Numbered from the stretch's first letter, positions 1 through 12,021 are shown. The stretch is 62,000 nucleotides of DNA from Chrysomallon squamiferum (GCA_012295275.1 CM022665.1:19153150-19215149), one strand, 5' to 3'. Numbers and translations are program-made. Notes: generated from the letters alone by a model not told the origin.

Positions 1-41
<41 letters not shown>
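1..41. repeat. (AG)n microsatellite, cut by window start
   Basis: Perfect AG dinucleotide tract of about 20 units beginning at the first base. Its true left end lies outside the window. Confidence 0.95.
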
Positions 42-44
<3 letters not shown>

Positions 45-1334
45 GTGTAATTAGAATAAACAGTTGTTTTCAATCGCCCATCATCTTTTAACTCTGGATG
101 TTCATTTTAATATGAAAAACATTATTATTAATAACAACTTAAATTTTTAAGTAAGAAAGTGCCTGTTCTTTTTGTAGGTATTTCTTTACTTGCAACATTT
201 CAGTTATTTGAGAAAATGAATCACCAATTTTCAAGTACCATTGCATTTTTGATCGTCGTTTGCAGAAACTAAACCAACATTACGCAGTAAGGAAGGCGTG
301 GTAATGGATGTGGTCAAACGAAACAGTATTTTCTCCTTACACTAATCCTTATTAGCGTTCTTCTATGAGAGCTACCAGCGGCCAAGCGGATTACTGACGT
401 CTTTTAAAAGATGGCTAATGTTGGGATAAAGCCATCAATAACCAATTTCCATTCTGAAAGGATTAATGGCACGCGCGAGCAACCTGCTGTGAAACGGGTT
501 TGGTTTTGGGTCACACACACAAAGTTCGTCTAGATTTCAAAATTTGAGGAAATTATATTTTATATTAACTGAGATCGTTTGTAAGATTGTTTTAAATCCA
601 TTCATGAATTACATTCTTTTATATAAATAAATTAAGTAACTTTTTGCTTGTTACATTTTCAAAGCAGAATATAGTAAAAATATTTCATACCATTTAAAAA
701 AAAAAAAAAATTATTATTATTTTTTTTTTTTTTAAAGAAATAACTAATATGGGTGATAGATTTATGAATTATCCTTCTTCAAGTTGATGAGTGTGAGCGG
801 TGTTCGATAGTCGATTCTAATTGTAGTTACCTTTCTGTCTACTCATTTTTTAGTTACCAGGTTGAATGAAAAATACTGATAAAGAGATATATAAGTAATA
901 AATGTACCTAACGAAATGCTGCTAATCCACCTCCGTTTGTTTATGTTTATGCTGATGAATATTATGATATATGACTTATAATTGTTTATAGATTTGATTG
1001 CTTATGAGCCACACGGTTTAACGAAAGCGTCCTTTGATTATTTATTTTATAAGTGTGTAATCACTTCTCCAGTTGCTTGTAATAATTAAAATAAACTAAA
1101 TACACAAGACAAGACAAATATAAATTTTAATTTAACTTTATTGCTGGTCTAGCAACATCTCAAATTCTTACAAGCTTTTTATAGGGACTTATTAACACTG
1201 TTTTGGGGAAATAATGAGATGATGCTTTGATTATGCATTGTAATTACTTACACAGTGTCTCGGAGAAGACGTTTAGTAATTAATGAATACAACTAAATAA
1301 ATTAAATGGACTAGTTACGGGATATATATTTGGT
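42..1334. other. AT-rich non-coding stretch
   Basis: No open frame of note. A slightly GC-richer block at about 240-500 holds CpGs and two GGATTA-type words, but no supportable exon. An A-run followed by TTA units and a T-run lies at about 696-733. Confidence 0.6.
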
Positions 1335-1568
1335 TTGCTACAAGCAACGTCTTACAGTTTTTCAAATATGTCTAGACTTCTAATAGTTGCAGATGAATAC
1401 GCAAAGGGGTACGCCTCAAGTTTTCCTTCTTTGACATATAAAAATAGGAATGCAACTCAACAAACGTGCACTAATTGGAAGTGTGTTGTCAAGCCACGCA
1501 AAGGAAGAATTACTGCAGCTGATGAGTTAAATCCATCAGCAAACTGCACAAACGAGCCAGAGAAATGA
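1335..1568 (+). pseudogene. FLYWCH-type zinc finger-like remnant (probable MULE origin)
   Basis: A 77-codon frame whose middle and end resemble a FLYWCH domain: Y-K-N-R-N followed by T-N-W-K-C-V, then K-G-R-I-T-A-A-D, and a C-T-N-E-P-E end where a family member would have the His-x-His-x-x-x-Pro element. The histidines are missing and the first cysteine is displaced, so zinc binding is unlikely to survive. FLYWCH domains are commonly fused to MULE transposases in animal genomes, and MULE fragments occur at 23 and 26 kb here. No splice context or downstream transposase frame was seen. It could also be a chance frame; the assignment is by motif reading only. Confidence 0.35.
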
Positions 1569-1898
1569 TACCACTACTGTTAGTATTTTATAACCACCAG
1601 AACCCAAACCAAGTTCATCATCTGCCATCATTCCCCAGTACGAGTAGCGTCCTCAATCGACAGCATTTCTGCAACCAGACCTGTTGTTAACTTTCAGGCA
1701 TCCTAGCAGACACAATAGACGGCCAGCATTTTCTCTTACTGTCTTATGGCGATGCTATGTGAAGTCTCCTATTCAGTTCCTGGATGCTATCGGCCTCCTT
1801 ATTAAACTGAACTGATATTATTTTGAGTAATATGTTTGATCTTAAATTATATGAATGCTGTTATATATTACTTTGAATGATATATGTAACCCTGAATA
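1569..1898. other. Non-coding gap
   Basis: No frame, RNA gene or repeat structure recognised between the FLYWCH-like remnant and the MITE. Confidence 0.5.
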
Positions 1899-1900
1899 TA

Positions 1901-2081
1901 TGAGGTTGTAACGAAAGTTCTGCCAGTTTTTTAAGGCTCAATAAAACAGTTTAAAAAAAAAAAAAAAAAAATACGATATCTGATTTATCTTCGCTATTTC
2001 AATAAGCTTTTTAATGAAATAAAATTCCTTCGGTTTAACTTAAAAAAAAAAAACATCGACAGAACTTTCGTTACAACCTGA
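1901..2081. mobile_element. Tc1/mariner-type MITE with TA target duplication
   Basis: A 181-bp non-coding element. A perfect 20-base inverted repeat is formed by AGGTTGTAACGAAAGTTCTG at 1903-1922 and its complement at 2060-2079. The dinucleotide TA flanks both ends (1899-1900 and 2082-2083), which is the target duplication made by Tc1/mariner transposases. The interior has two A-runs and no reading frame, so it would depend on a transposase encoded elsewhere. Confidence 0.8.
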
Positions 2082-2432
2082 TATCTCTGCTTTTATAATA
2101 TTTTTTGTAATGATTTGTGCTTCTGAATTTATATGTGCTTTTATATATTATTCAGAGTAATATGAATCCCGGTTTATATATTATTAAATATATAACTGAG
2201 ATCGGATGACGAAACTGAATCTCAACAACGTCTCGGTAAAATTAATACAGTCTTTACATAATGTTCGGTTTTTCTTCGTAATCCTTCCGTTCTGTGTGCA
2301 CCCAACTTTGAACTTTGTTGTTTTAAACTATATGACTATTGGGAAGTTAATCTGTATCTGGAATATTTACTACTGGCTTGAATAAAAACAGTTAAACATT
2401 ATTTCACTCACATGAATCGAGGCGTGTCTTAC

Positions 2433-2490
2433 ATTTGGTCGAATTCCCAATTGGTCGAATTCCCAAATGGTCGAATTCACATTTCGTCGA
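2433..2490. repeat. 16-bp tandem repeat, about 3.5 units
   Basis: The unit TTGGTCGAATTCCCAA is repeated head to tail with small changes, the last copy decaying into CATTTCGTCGAAA. Short GGTCGAAT-type direct repeats can be the ends of MULE-like elements, but no partner terminus was found. Confidence 0.75.
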
Positions 2491-3926
2491 AATAACTCGT
2501 CTACCGAGATACTTGATTACCTTTGTATGTGATGAACATGGCCTCTTCATGTGCATGCAAGTTTTGATTATAGACGGACAATGATTTATTTACCAATGTA
2601 CATACATCTGTTTTTTTAATTATTCTTCTGCTGATTCTAACATTCAGCGCAGAGCACATTTTATTTTGTAAATCGATTATTTAACATCAGCCGAAAACAG
2701 AACAAGCGTTCACTACTCAGTTGTTGTAGATTATTTACTTTTCCTATCACAGCCAAGATGTTGCACGTCTTGAGATCGATCTTCTTCTTCTTCTTCTTCT
2801 TCTTATTTTTTAAAGTGCGAACAGAGTTGTGCATCTTACCATCTGTAATTTAATTTGAAGTGAACTCGAACCGACCAGTAATAAACAATTTTACATCAAT
2901 TTAATCTAACTATGAAAAAAAAGAAACCACAAAAAAATAGACAAAAAAAAAGCGGCACCACGTTTTTTTTTTTTTTTTCATAATATGGCTTCTGTAAAAG
3001 AAAACGACAAAAATATTATAAATAATTAATTTTATTCAGTAATATAATTTTTTAAAACTTATTGTACATAAGAGTAATTTACTTATATTCATAAACAGAA
3101 TATCTGAAAGTTAAATTTATCATTAACTGTTCGAATTAAACCATATTCGGCTTTAACGTACAAGATATATGTTACTGAGCATATTTACGTTATGTACACA
3201 TACAGTATGTGTCACATGGCATACTCACTTTGTGCACATATTATACAATATATGTAACATAGTCTATTAATAGTAGTACACTAAAGATATTATGACCTGC
3301 AAATATTTTGGCTATGACTGAAAAAGTTTATACGAAAGACCAAATCATTGGAGATATTTTTTTTTCTATTTGTTTTCAATTTTTATTATTTTATTTTATT
3401 TTATTTTATTTTATTTTTTTGCACTTTGATAACCTGAACTGTAGATTTATTCGTCATACAGGAAGACACGGTTATCTGAATCGAGATGAAAGAGGTATCG
3501 TTAAACTAGAGACTAATTTGTTTTAGAATTAAGGTCAAAAACAGTGGTTACGTTCTCGCTGATGAAATTTGACATAAAAAAAAAAAAAAAATTAAATAAA
3601 GAGAAATAAAAAGGCAATTTAGACATAAATGATTTAATAGATTATAGATATTAAATAAACAGTGAATCATTTAGAAATCAATTTATACAAATAGATTAAG
3701 AAATAATTAAATGCCGCTCATTATGGGTTCATTTTTGTGGGCTTTGTGTTCATTTAAGATATCGAATTTTGTTTCTAAAGTTATTGTCTTCCTTAAAATA
3801 GTCTCAAATCGTAAGGGTTGTCAGTGGCAATTTACAGATTTCCGTTATTTATTATCTTTAGTTTGTCGCCGCAGTCTAGCATATTGATTCTTCTATTTCA
3901 TTATTGTTTGTGCATATTCTCTATTT
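2491..3926. other. Non-coding, microsatellite-bearing stretch
   Basis: Contains (TTC)8 at about 2780-2804, several A- and T-runs (2920-2980), and a (TTTTA)n tract at about 3386-3416. The small frames here lie across these simple repeats and have no domain signal. Confidence 0.6.
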
Positions 3927-4205
3927 CACAGTTCCGAAAAATCTTTGTGTTTACTATGTTATTCTATATTTTATAGTTCAAATAAACTTTGTGGTCATTT
4001 ACTGCATTACTAACATTTTCACAGTTCCAGCAGATTTTGTTTTAGTTTACTGTGTAATTCACTGTTTCACAGTTCCAGTAGACTTTGCGTTAGTTTACTG
4101 TGTAATTCACTGTTTCACAGTTCCAATAGTTTACTGTGTTATTATCTATTTCATAGTTCCGGTAGACTTTGTATTAGTTTGCTGTGCAATTCTGTATTTC
4201 ACAGT
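3927..4205 (+). repeat. 48-bp minisatellite that keeps an open frame
   Basis: About six imperfect head-to-tail units of 48 bp (16 codons), each starting near TTCACAGTTCC. Two central units are almost identical. One unit has lost about nine bases but keeps phase. Because the period is a multiple of three, the plus strand stays open for 124 codons (3904-4278) with a repeated hydrophobic pattern of the type F-T-V-P-x-D-F-x-L-V-Y-C-V-I. No gene context supports translation, so I treat it as a tandem repeat rather than a gene. Confidence 0.7.
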
Positions 4206-4437
4206 CTTCTTGATATATTTCGGAATTAATGTAGTATTTTCCAAAATGTTACATGTGGGTGAACAATTCAAACACTGAGCGAAATGAAATTAAAAAACAA
4301 AAACAAACCCATCTCAACCTTCGTTTGTGACGTTATAAATGCAATGCGTCTTAGAGTCACAAACAGTGGAATAATATGTAGATCAATAAATATTCACTTC
4401 TTAACCTTTTCTTTTCCTTTTTCCTTATAAAGGAAAA

Positions 4438-4445
<8 letters not shown>

Positions 4446-4513
<68 letters not shown>

Positions 4514-4535
4514 GTATGTATGTATGTATGTATAT
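4446..4535. repeat. (TA)n then (TATG)n microsatellite
   Basis: Alternating TA for about 52 bases passing into ATGT/TATG units. Likely length-polymorphic. Confidence 0.95.
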
Positions 4536-5421
4536 GTTATCGGAATAAAATTAAAAGATTATTTTAAATACTAAGATTAGTGATAATGAGTCAAACGATT
4601 TTTGTGCATATTTAATATTACAGTTTGTATTTAATACTCTTTAATAATTTATATATTTGTAAATTAAAAAATGAATGTATAAATGAATGAACATTTATTT
4701 ATCTGAAGACAGTTTAAAGAAAACCAGACGTAATTTTATAAATGATCGACGAATAACAAGGGACACAATCCTTGTAGACTTAACTTTATTTCGAATATCG
4801 CCTTTCTCTGACTTACTTATGAAAAAATAAGCAAATAATGAAAATACAAAGTGAAGCAATGTTTATTCATCAGTATCACATGTCAGTTATAGATATTTAT
4901 GACTGCTGGATACGTAAACACCTTACTGATTAAACTCAATATATATATTTGTTTGTGTTTGTTTGTAATAGTAACTTTATAATAAAGTTATCTCAGTTGT
5001 AATATTCGCTTGAATGTTATACAGGATACAGTTTGTAATGTGAAGGAAGTGGACAGGACTGATCAAGCGACGTATTTCTCCTTACCACGTCAACTTCCAT
5101 TAAACAAAAATATGTGCAGAACCAGGATATTTTACAGAGGTAAGAAAAGGCCACACACACGCGCACACACACACACAAACACAGATATAGACACATGCAG
5201 ATATATTAATAAAATAGTCATTTTTATCTATCTTATTTATTTGTGTTTGCTTACAAATAAAAATTATTTCCTTCAGAAAATCATGGTTAATACAATATTA
5301 TTTATCACAGTGTTTTTCCCCTATTTCAAAAATAATTAGTTCAGCCTTACAAAAAGTAAAATTTATAACAGTAATATCAAATAAAAATTCGTATCCCTCT
5401 ATTCCAGTCTGTAAACAGTCA
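4536..5421. other. Non-coding stretch 3' of the PAN/chitin-binding gene
   Basis: No exon recognised. A short imperfect (AC)n tract lies at 5152-5180. Confidence 0.5.
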
Positions 5422-5427
5422 TTTATT
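5422..5427 (-). terminator. Polyadenylation signal AATAAA
   Basis: AATAAA on the minus strand, about 58 bases beyond the stop codon of the PAN/chitin-binding gene. Canonical hexamer and sensible distance, though no transcript end is visible. Confidence 0.5.
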
Positions 5428-5484
5428 TCGTAATATACGAAAAACGTAAACGCCAGTAAGTGTATAATCACCGATGGATTATCC

Positions 5485-5690
5485 TTAGCATGTTCCGGAA
5501 ACACACGATTGTATAGTTTCGTCCCATACCGTCCCTGGTGAACAGTCGTGAACGTAAGCCTTTCCGTCAACACACTGGATAAACTGCCCACATTTATATC
5601 CTTGGTGATACGAGTGTCCGGTTGGAGAACATATAATTCCCTCCACACAGCGATTGTTAAGAGTACTCCAGACAGCACCAGCCGCACATA
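5485..5690 (-). CDS. Exon 3: chitin-binding type-2 (peritrophin-A) domain
   Basis: Entered in phase 1 after a TTTTACAG acceptor. It first finishes a C-A-A-G-A-V-W-S-T-L-N-N-R-C loop, then reads through a CBM14 pattern: I-C-S-P-T-G, G-Y-K-C-G-Q-F-I-Q-C, H-D-C-S-P-G-T-V-W-D and Q-S-C-V, ending at TAA 5487-5485. The six cysteines and the C-S-P-G-T-V-W-D motif are diagnostic of peritrophin-A domains. Confidence 0.88.
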
Positions 5691-5831
5691 CTGTAAAATA
5701 CAGGTTCTTATATCATATTAAATGTTCAGTAATTGTTAACTAATTAAAACAGTGAATTTTTATGTCTCTAATATAATTTTAATGTTTTACTGGATATTAA
5801 CTATTCACTGAAATACAACAACAACAACAAC

Positions 5832-5873
<42 letters not shown>

Positions 5874-5974
5874 CATAATCACAACAACAACAACAACTGT
5901 CTTTAATTTGACTTTTTCATAATCGCTTCACTTCGTTTTACTGTGTGTTTCTGTCTTTGTGTGTGTTTGTGAAT

Positions 5975-6040
<66 letters not shown>

Positions 6041-7699
6041 GTACGTACAGGGTGTCCACAATGTCTAGCCCCATATAACATTGATTTATTAATTAGTTTT
6101 CAGATAGTTACATTACGGCGGCTATATCAGAAGCTTACAATAACCTTTCAAGAACAATATTGGCGATAAACGATAACATGAACAAGATAACATTAAAAAC
6201 AAATACTTCCATGCTTAGTTTAATACAAAGATCTGAGTTCATCGCGTTAGAAAATGGATATAAGTAAATGGATGTCATTTTGCCCATGTGGTGTAAACGA
6301 TAAACTAACTGATAATTTATAAATTAAATTTATAAATCCTAATGGGTTTCTTCTATACTTTGGCAGCTGAGCCAGACTTTTGGATGTCTCTGCGTGTTTA
6401 TGTGTATATATATATATATATATATCGTTTCATCTACCTATCACTATAAATATATATTTATCATACTCTGTTTATAAGTATCTCTCTGTATCAGTTTGCT
6501 TTTATTCATCTCTTCTTCTTTAATACTTACTGATAGGAAAGCACTTGATGTTATTATGTACAGTGACACACATTTCATTATTTTCACAGCTGTTAAAGGT
6601 ACAGGGTCCATAATCGCCCTGAAAGTAAATAGGGAAACATTTTCATATATATTTCTTTTTTCTATAACTGCTCGTTGAAGCATTTTGTAAAGTGTTTATT
6701 GTTATCATCATCATCATCAACATAATAATTATATTCATCATAACCATCATCATCATCATAGCTTTTTTATTTGTTGTGAACGTTGTTATGACAGAGGAAA
6801 TATTATACATTTATTTTTTTTTTTTTTTTTTTTTTTTTATACTTGGTCTTATTATTCAGATAAATTTAACTAGGATGTAATAAATCTGGCTGGATGGTTA
6901 ATCGATGATTCTCCGCCAGAGCTTTTTTTTGTTGTTGTTTTTTTTTGTTTTTTTTTTTGTTTGGCTAATCTACTGGCTAGTATACTGGTTTAACAATAAT
7001 TTTGGTTTTACATTCCTTTAGATCGGTCATTTTAGAATTTTCTGGTACCATAAAAAGTACCATGTAGTCGTACATATTCACGCTAAAAGAAGAAACTCGA
7101 GACCCCTGTCATAAATTACCGATTCGGACTGGTTTGAATCGATCTCAATCGTGACGTAACGGTCAACTGATTAAGACGTGACAGCTTCGTAGTGCGGCGT
7201 ACTTAAGGGTTGAAAAAATACGACATTTGGCGGAGAACCAGCAATATCAACCCAAATGTCCGTTAGAGTGTTCTCCGCCAGAGGATACTCGGGCTATCTT
7301 CGGAAAGGTTCAAAAAGTGTTTACTGGTCGTGCATGCATATCTAGTTTTCATTTTCGAGTAAAAGTTAAAAATTAAGATAAAGATTTAAAAAAAAAAAAA
7401 TGTACAAGTAACATACATACGTTTTCATTAGATAGATTCACATAAACCGAGTTGCTTTTTGACATCAGATTGCCACCGTCGTTGCTGAAAAACAGTTCAC
7501 ATTCTCGTTTCTGTACTTCGTAGTTAAACGACGAACAAACCCCACTGGCAAAACACAGGCTGTAACACTGGTTGACGTTGCTCACCTTGTACACAATGTT
7601 TGGAGGTAAATCCATTGCTGCCTGTTTTACCTCTGAAGCCACAACAATTAACGGAATGCACGAAATACAGATTAAACGGAAGGAAAGTAGAAAAGACAT
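5485..7699 (-). CDS. Secreted PAN/apple + Cys-rich + chitin-binding type-2 protein (3 exons)
   Basis: Exons 7699-7421, 6618-6531 and 5690-5485 join with intact phase (0, then 1) into 190 residues ending in TAA. Residues 1-21 are a hydrophobic signal peptide (MSFLLSFRLICISCIPLIVV). Residues about 22-93 look like a PAN/apple module: N-Q-C-Y-S-L-C, then G-V-C-S-S-F-N-Y, then R-E-C-E-L-F. Exon 2 adds a four-cysteine segment. Exon 3 carries a peritrophin-A (CBM14) domain. Donors are GTATGT and GTAAGT; acceptors end TTTCAG and TTACAG. PAN domains bind proteins or carbohydrate and CBM14 binds chitin, so an extracellular chitin- or mucus-associated role is inferred. No catalytic domain is present. 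The frame, six boundary signals and conserved cysteines agree, so the model is strong; function is inference. The 5' UTR may begin in another exon, with a possible acceptor near 7770. Confidence 0.85.
5816..6034. repeat. ACA/ATA and (CA)n microsatellites in intron 2
   Basis: ACA and ATA trinucleotide units at 5816-5897 and a (CA)n tract at 5975-6034, both inside the intron between exons 2 and 3 (5691-6530). Confidence 0.9.
6531..6618 (-). CDS. Exon 2: small cysteine module of the same gene
   Basis: An 88-base exon starting Gly-Asp-Tyr-Gly-Pro-Cys. Cysteines follow as C-x4-C-x5-C-x8-C, the first four of an EGF-like spacing, and the first cysteines of exon 3 could complete it (C4 to C5 is three residues rather than the usual one). 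Acceptor CTTTCAG and donor GTAAGT are both good. EGF-like is a tentative call. Confidence 0.75.
6619..7420 (-). other. Intron 1 of the PAN gene with T-runs and a hairpin
   Basis: Holds CAT/ATC units (6703-6765), T-runs (6816-6838, 6923-6960) and a perfect 11-bp inverted repeat: TGGCGGAGAAC at 7228-7238 pairs with GTTCTCCGCCA at 7270-7280. A further direct copy of TTCTCCGCCAGAG lies at 6909-6921. Confidence 0.6.
7421..7699 (-). CDS. Exon 1: signal peptide and PAN/apple-like domain
   Basis: Starts at the ATG at 7699 and stops 93 codons later at the donor GTATGT (7420-7415); read-through beyond it gives only a phenylalanine-rich tail, so the intron starts there. Four cysteines after the signal peptide (N-Q-C, S-L-C, G-V-C, R-E-C) and the aromatic S-F-N-Y between them fit the PAN core. 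Confidence 0.85.
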
Positions 7700-9179
7700 A
7701 TTTCGCTTGGTTTCAAATGATTATTGTTCCTGTGGTTATAAATGTTCTGGGTTGAATTAAACTGTTAAAAGTAATATTCTTTATTGCATTTACAGAACAT
7801 CAAACACATACTCTGAGGCGAAGACTTTAGCTATCGAATCTGTAAAAAAGACTTTGAACAATGAATAATATATGCGGGTTTTAGAGGATAAGGATAAATT
7901 ATAGAGTCACACGTAAGTTTCTTTGTAGCATATAATCAAATGAGGAAATAAAAAACAAAACCCAAGCATCAAAATAAAAATATATTACTGAAAGTCACCT
8001 TGACTTACGCATGTATAATACGTTTTCGTTCTGAAAGGATTTTTGTATTATTGTCAACAGTTATAACAGATTAAAATATACAGGTTCTTTTTCTAAAGAA
8101 TATTACTAGTAACTGCTGTAAATAGTGCAAGATGATAATACGATGTACAAAACACTGCAGTAAACAATCTAACATTTGTTCATTTTTTAATTTTTTTAAT
8201 TATTTATTTTTTTATCTCTCTATCTTTCTATCTATCAATCTGTCTATCTATCAATCTGTCTATCTATGTTCTTATTTATTCTAATTAATGTAGTATATTT
8301 TAACATTTATAGAAAATGAATTAATAATATAAAGAAAAAAGGAATTGAAAATTACAACTGCTGGAATCTTAGAACTTCAAGAATTATTTATTCTCAATAA
8401 TTCATTATATTTCAAGAAAATAACAGTTTTCGAAGAATTATTTTGTACTTTAGAATTTAGCACTTTCGAAAACCAAAAGTGATACTTTTAAGAAATCCTT
8501 AGAAATTAAGAACAATTAGATGTGCTTAAAACAATTACCGTAGTCAAAGAATCAGCTGAGGAAGTCTGAGATTTGGAAAAATTCACTTTTTAGCCGTTGT
8601 CAGTGACTTGGTTCAAACTACAAGTGTACCTGGTTAACGTTGGCTCCAAATGATCGATTTTTCTTACAGTTTTAAGACCGTTAAATATGAACTGATGCAA
8701 AGAAAGTGAACATAAAGAAATACCACAGTGATTCGTGGTTTTGTTTTGAAGTGCAGTAAAACTAATGGGTGTGAATCAATAAAATGAGGAGTAGGCCTAC
8801 CCGTTGTCCAGCGGAACACTTGAATAGAATCTAATCACAGGAACAAATCAGTTTTGCAGAATCTTTGCATCTCCGTTTCTTAAATAGTTTTAATGATTAT
8901 ATTACATCCAGTTATTTACTTTCTTTAAAATTATGAATGTTAAATTAGTGGATCCAGCAGTTCATTAAAAGATATATGGCACCAGTGACCACTGCTAGTG
9001 TACCAGAGTATAAAATACCCTCATCTATTATTATGGGAAGAAATAAATACCTTTAAGAATTTCTGTAAATATTATTATTTTTTTATGCTTCTAAAGCAGA
9101 TAATGCAGCACAAAGGCACATTAAACTGTAAGAAAACAAAACTGGTATTTGTTCTTTCTGGGGTTAAAATTTACTTTCG

Positions 9180-9180
<1 letters not shown>
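7700..9180. other. Upstream non-coding stretch
   Basis: Presumed upstream region of the PAN gene. A degenerate TCTA/TCTG tract lies at about 8215-8268. No exon recognised. Confidence 0.5.

Positions 9181-9217
<37 letters not shown>
9181..9217. repeat. Poly-T tract
   Basis: About 36 T residues followed by a short G-rich stretch (GGAGGGGGG). No adjoining retroelement body seen. Confidence 0.9.
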
Positions 9218-9218
<1 letters not shown>

Positions 9219-11612
9219 GAGGGGGGTATGTTAATTATATGAACTGAAGGGATCGGTTTTAGTTATTCTAAATAAATATCTATATTAATTGCTATAATTA
9301 ATGAAAGACAGATTATTCAGTTTAGATTACGACTCTGATTACTTAATTTTATCTGCTGGATTACGATACACAATCAAAAATTCATGTAGGCTGGTATGTC
9401 AAAAGTATCAGTGTTGTTTAATTTTAGTGAAACTAGAGAACTCACGTGATCCTAATGTGTACGCTGCCTTTGCCTACTGAACCAAACAACTGATGTATCT
9501 TCTTTAAGTCAATAAAAAAAAAAATAATAATAATTATGATGATTTTCCTCTTTCCGTTATATCAACAATTTTATGTTACCTGGTCTTCACTGCATGCTGG
9601 ATATGGAGTAAGGATTTCAGTGGTCCTAAACTTACACAAATGCACGACGATTCTTCAACGTGTGACAATATTCCGAAATAAACATGTTCAACTGGCTTTG
9701 GCAAACATCCATTTAATAATTACTGTAAACAGTCTGACCAATTATATAAATCAGCTAAATATTGTTTAAATAAATGAATAAATAACAACTGAATCAGTGA
9801 TGAAATGTCTTTCGTTATAGAGATTCCTTTTTCTTCACTGTCGTTTGAACATACAGTTATTTATTTACAGTGCAGTACTGTTTTTAGTGGGTAAGATTAT
9901 TTAACCTTTTCAAAATGTTATTGCGGTAGTTTGGTTCACAAAGTTTTGATTTATTGACCAGACAAGTGTTTTCGCTTATTACATTGATCGAAGCCTTCTT
10001 ATCAAAGATCAATACTAAGAAAACTCTATGGACCTGGAAACAAAAGGAAAATCTTTGCTTTCCTGCACGAAATATTACACCCGTGGTGAGAGAAACTGAA
10101 TATTCCTAGATCTGAGGTCAGCACACTGCTGAAAACAACAACAAAAACACATCAGTGTCTTCATTAACTGAATCTCCATTCATGCGTTGATTCTGACTTA
10201 CACGAATTTTCAATTTTATTTTAATTTTTAAAAAAGCTTTATCAATAAATTAAACAGTATTTCTGTTCTGCTATGTACATTTTTTAACAATACTTAGAGA
10301 AAAAAGAGTAAGAATTATATATGTGCCTGTGTGTGCGTCTATATGCATGGTAGAATGGATGTGCATAAATGTATGCATCCATGTACGTTTATTTGTAGTA
10401 TGCATGCATTCATGCATTTATGTATGTACATTTGTATGCATGTATGTGTTTCTCTTGTGTTTCTGGTTTTTCTTCTGTTGATTAAGGTATTTACTTTATA
10501 CTCAGTATTTCCTTAAATATCGAATTCATGTATGAAAAATGTTACCTGTCTATTTTTTGAAAATGTTATTACTCTTCTAAGTCTAAGAGATACGAAAACA
10601 TTATCACTGCAAGAAAAGAATTATTGATAACGCTTTCATAAAACGTCCATTCAATATTTCTTCTTTTGTTTCAACACTGATCTTAAATATGTGCAAAACA
10701 TGTAGGTGTACTAATTACTGCAAGAAAATATGTATTGGTTCTTCAGATTCATAATACATAATACACAATAAACTAATCGTAGCAAATATTTTAAAAGTAT
10801 CTGGTTTGTCATATAAGAAAGCTAAAAATGAGGAGTGTTAATCGATATGCTGTGTTTAAAAAAAAAAAAAAAGTTAAAAAGGAATATTTATAAATTTAAT
10901 GTCGTTTCAAAAACACACTGAAATGTTGTTTACAAGTTCCCTATCTATAAACACTTGACTGAAATATCAATAATAAAAATTACCAGAAACGGAGAAATAT
11001 GCACACAAACACTGATAGACAGGATAATTAGTCACTGGTGTCAAATGAGTTATTTAACATCAAATCACTTCGTTTTTTTCTTCTTCATGAATAATTTACT
11101 TCTTGTCGCAGATCGATAATTGCAGTTCGTAGAATGATAGCGGCGAGTTTCCTCTCTAGCATCATATATATATATTTTTGACACGTAATAACCATTAATA
11201 TAAAAAAAAAAAAAACACACCAGTTTCATTAGACAAATTTATATTCATTTATTAAACAAGAAACTATTAACGATAATGGTGGTTGCGGAGATTTCATTAT
11301 TAAAATATCACATTCATTACCACCTTCGTGCAGTTTACAGGGGACAATTATATTTAATTACGGGATAATTTTGTTCAATATACAGTGGGGGGCGTATCAA
11401 GTGGCCGATCATAATAAGACATCGATTCTTCTGAACCTGCTTGTAAATACCAGTACTGCTTAAGAGTTATTCCAGAAACAACACATATTTACAAAACAAA
11501 TCTTTGTTTATGAAAAAAACGAAAACAAAAAACAACCGACAAAAGATTTGTCCACGAGACATCAGTCAGTCGAAAGTTATTTTGTCGCTCGCTCTCTCAC
11601 TTCCCGTTTTTA

Positions 11613-11615
<3 letters not shown>
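9218..11615. other. AT-rich stretch without recognised genes
   Basis: A degenerate ATGT/GCAT-type tract lies at about 10320-10450. No exon, RNA gene or transposon domain recognised. Confidence 0.5.

Positions 11616-11675
<60 letters not shown>
11616..11675. repeat. (TC)n microsatellite
   Basis: About 30 TC units; an A-run follows at 11727-11747. Short frames through it encode Ser-Leu repeats and are not genes. Confidence 0.95.
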
Positions 11676-11678
<3 letters not shown>

Positions 11679-11926
11679 ACACACACATACAACAAACTTA
11701 ACCATGCAAAAAACCATACCGTTTAAAAAAAAAAAAAAAAAAAAAAATTAAAAATTAAAAACATATAGAAATAACAGAAAGAAGAAAAATGCCAATAATC
11801 AATAGCTGACAAATACCGATTTCGACTTGCAATAGTTCAGTGCTCCTCTATGAGTCATTATGACTTATAAAAAAATAAATAACCCGTTATGACATGGACC
11901 TTATTTATTTATCTATATAAAAGAAT

Positions 11927-11950
11927 TTGTTATTGTTATTGTTATTGTTA

Positions 11951-11996
<46 letters not shown>

Positions 11997-12021
11997 TACT
12001 ACTACTACTACTATTGCTACT
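11927..12021. repeat. (TTG)(TTA)(CTA) compound microsatellite
   Basis: TTG/TTA hexamers pass into pure TTA and then CTA units. A second (TTA)n tract lies at 12376-12406. The gap from 12407 to 13039 shows no exon. Confidence 0.9.

Noticed and set aside
5298-5687. 129-residue minus-strand frame across the chitin-binding exon
   Set aside because: It is the wrong frame. The in-phase frame carries the chitin-binding motif and joins exon 2.
6444-6683. 79-residue minus-strand frame across exon 2
   Set aside because: Shadow of the 88-base exon in another frame; it reads through both splice sites.
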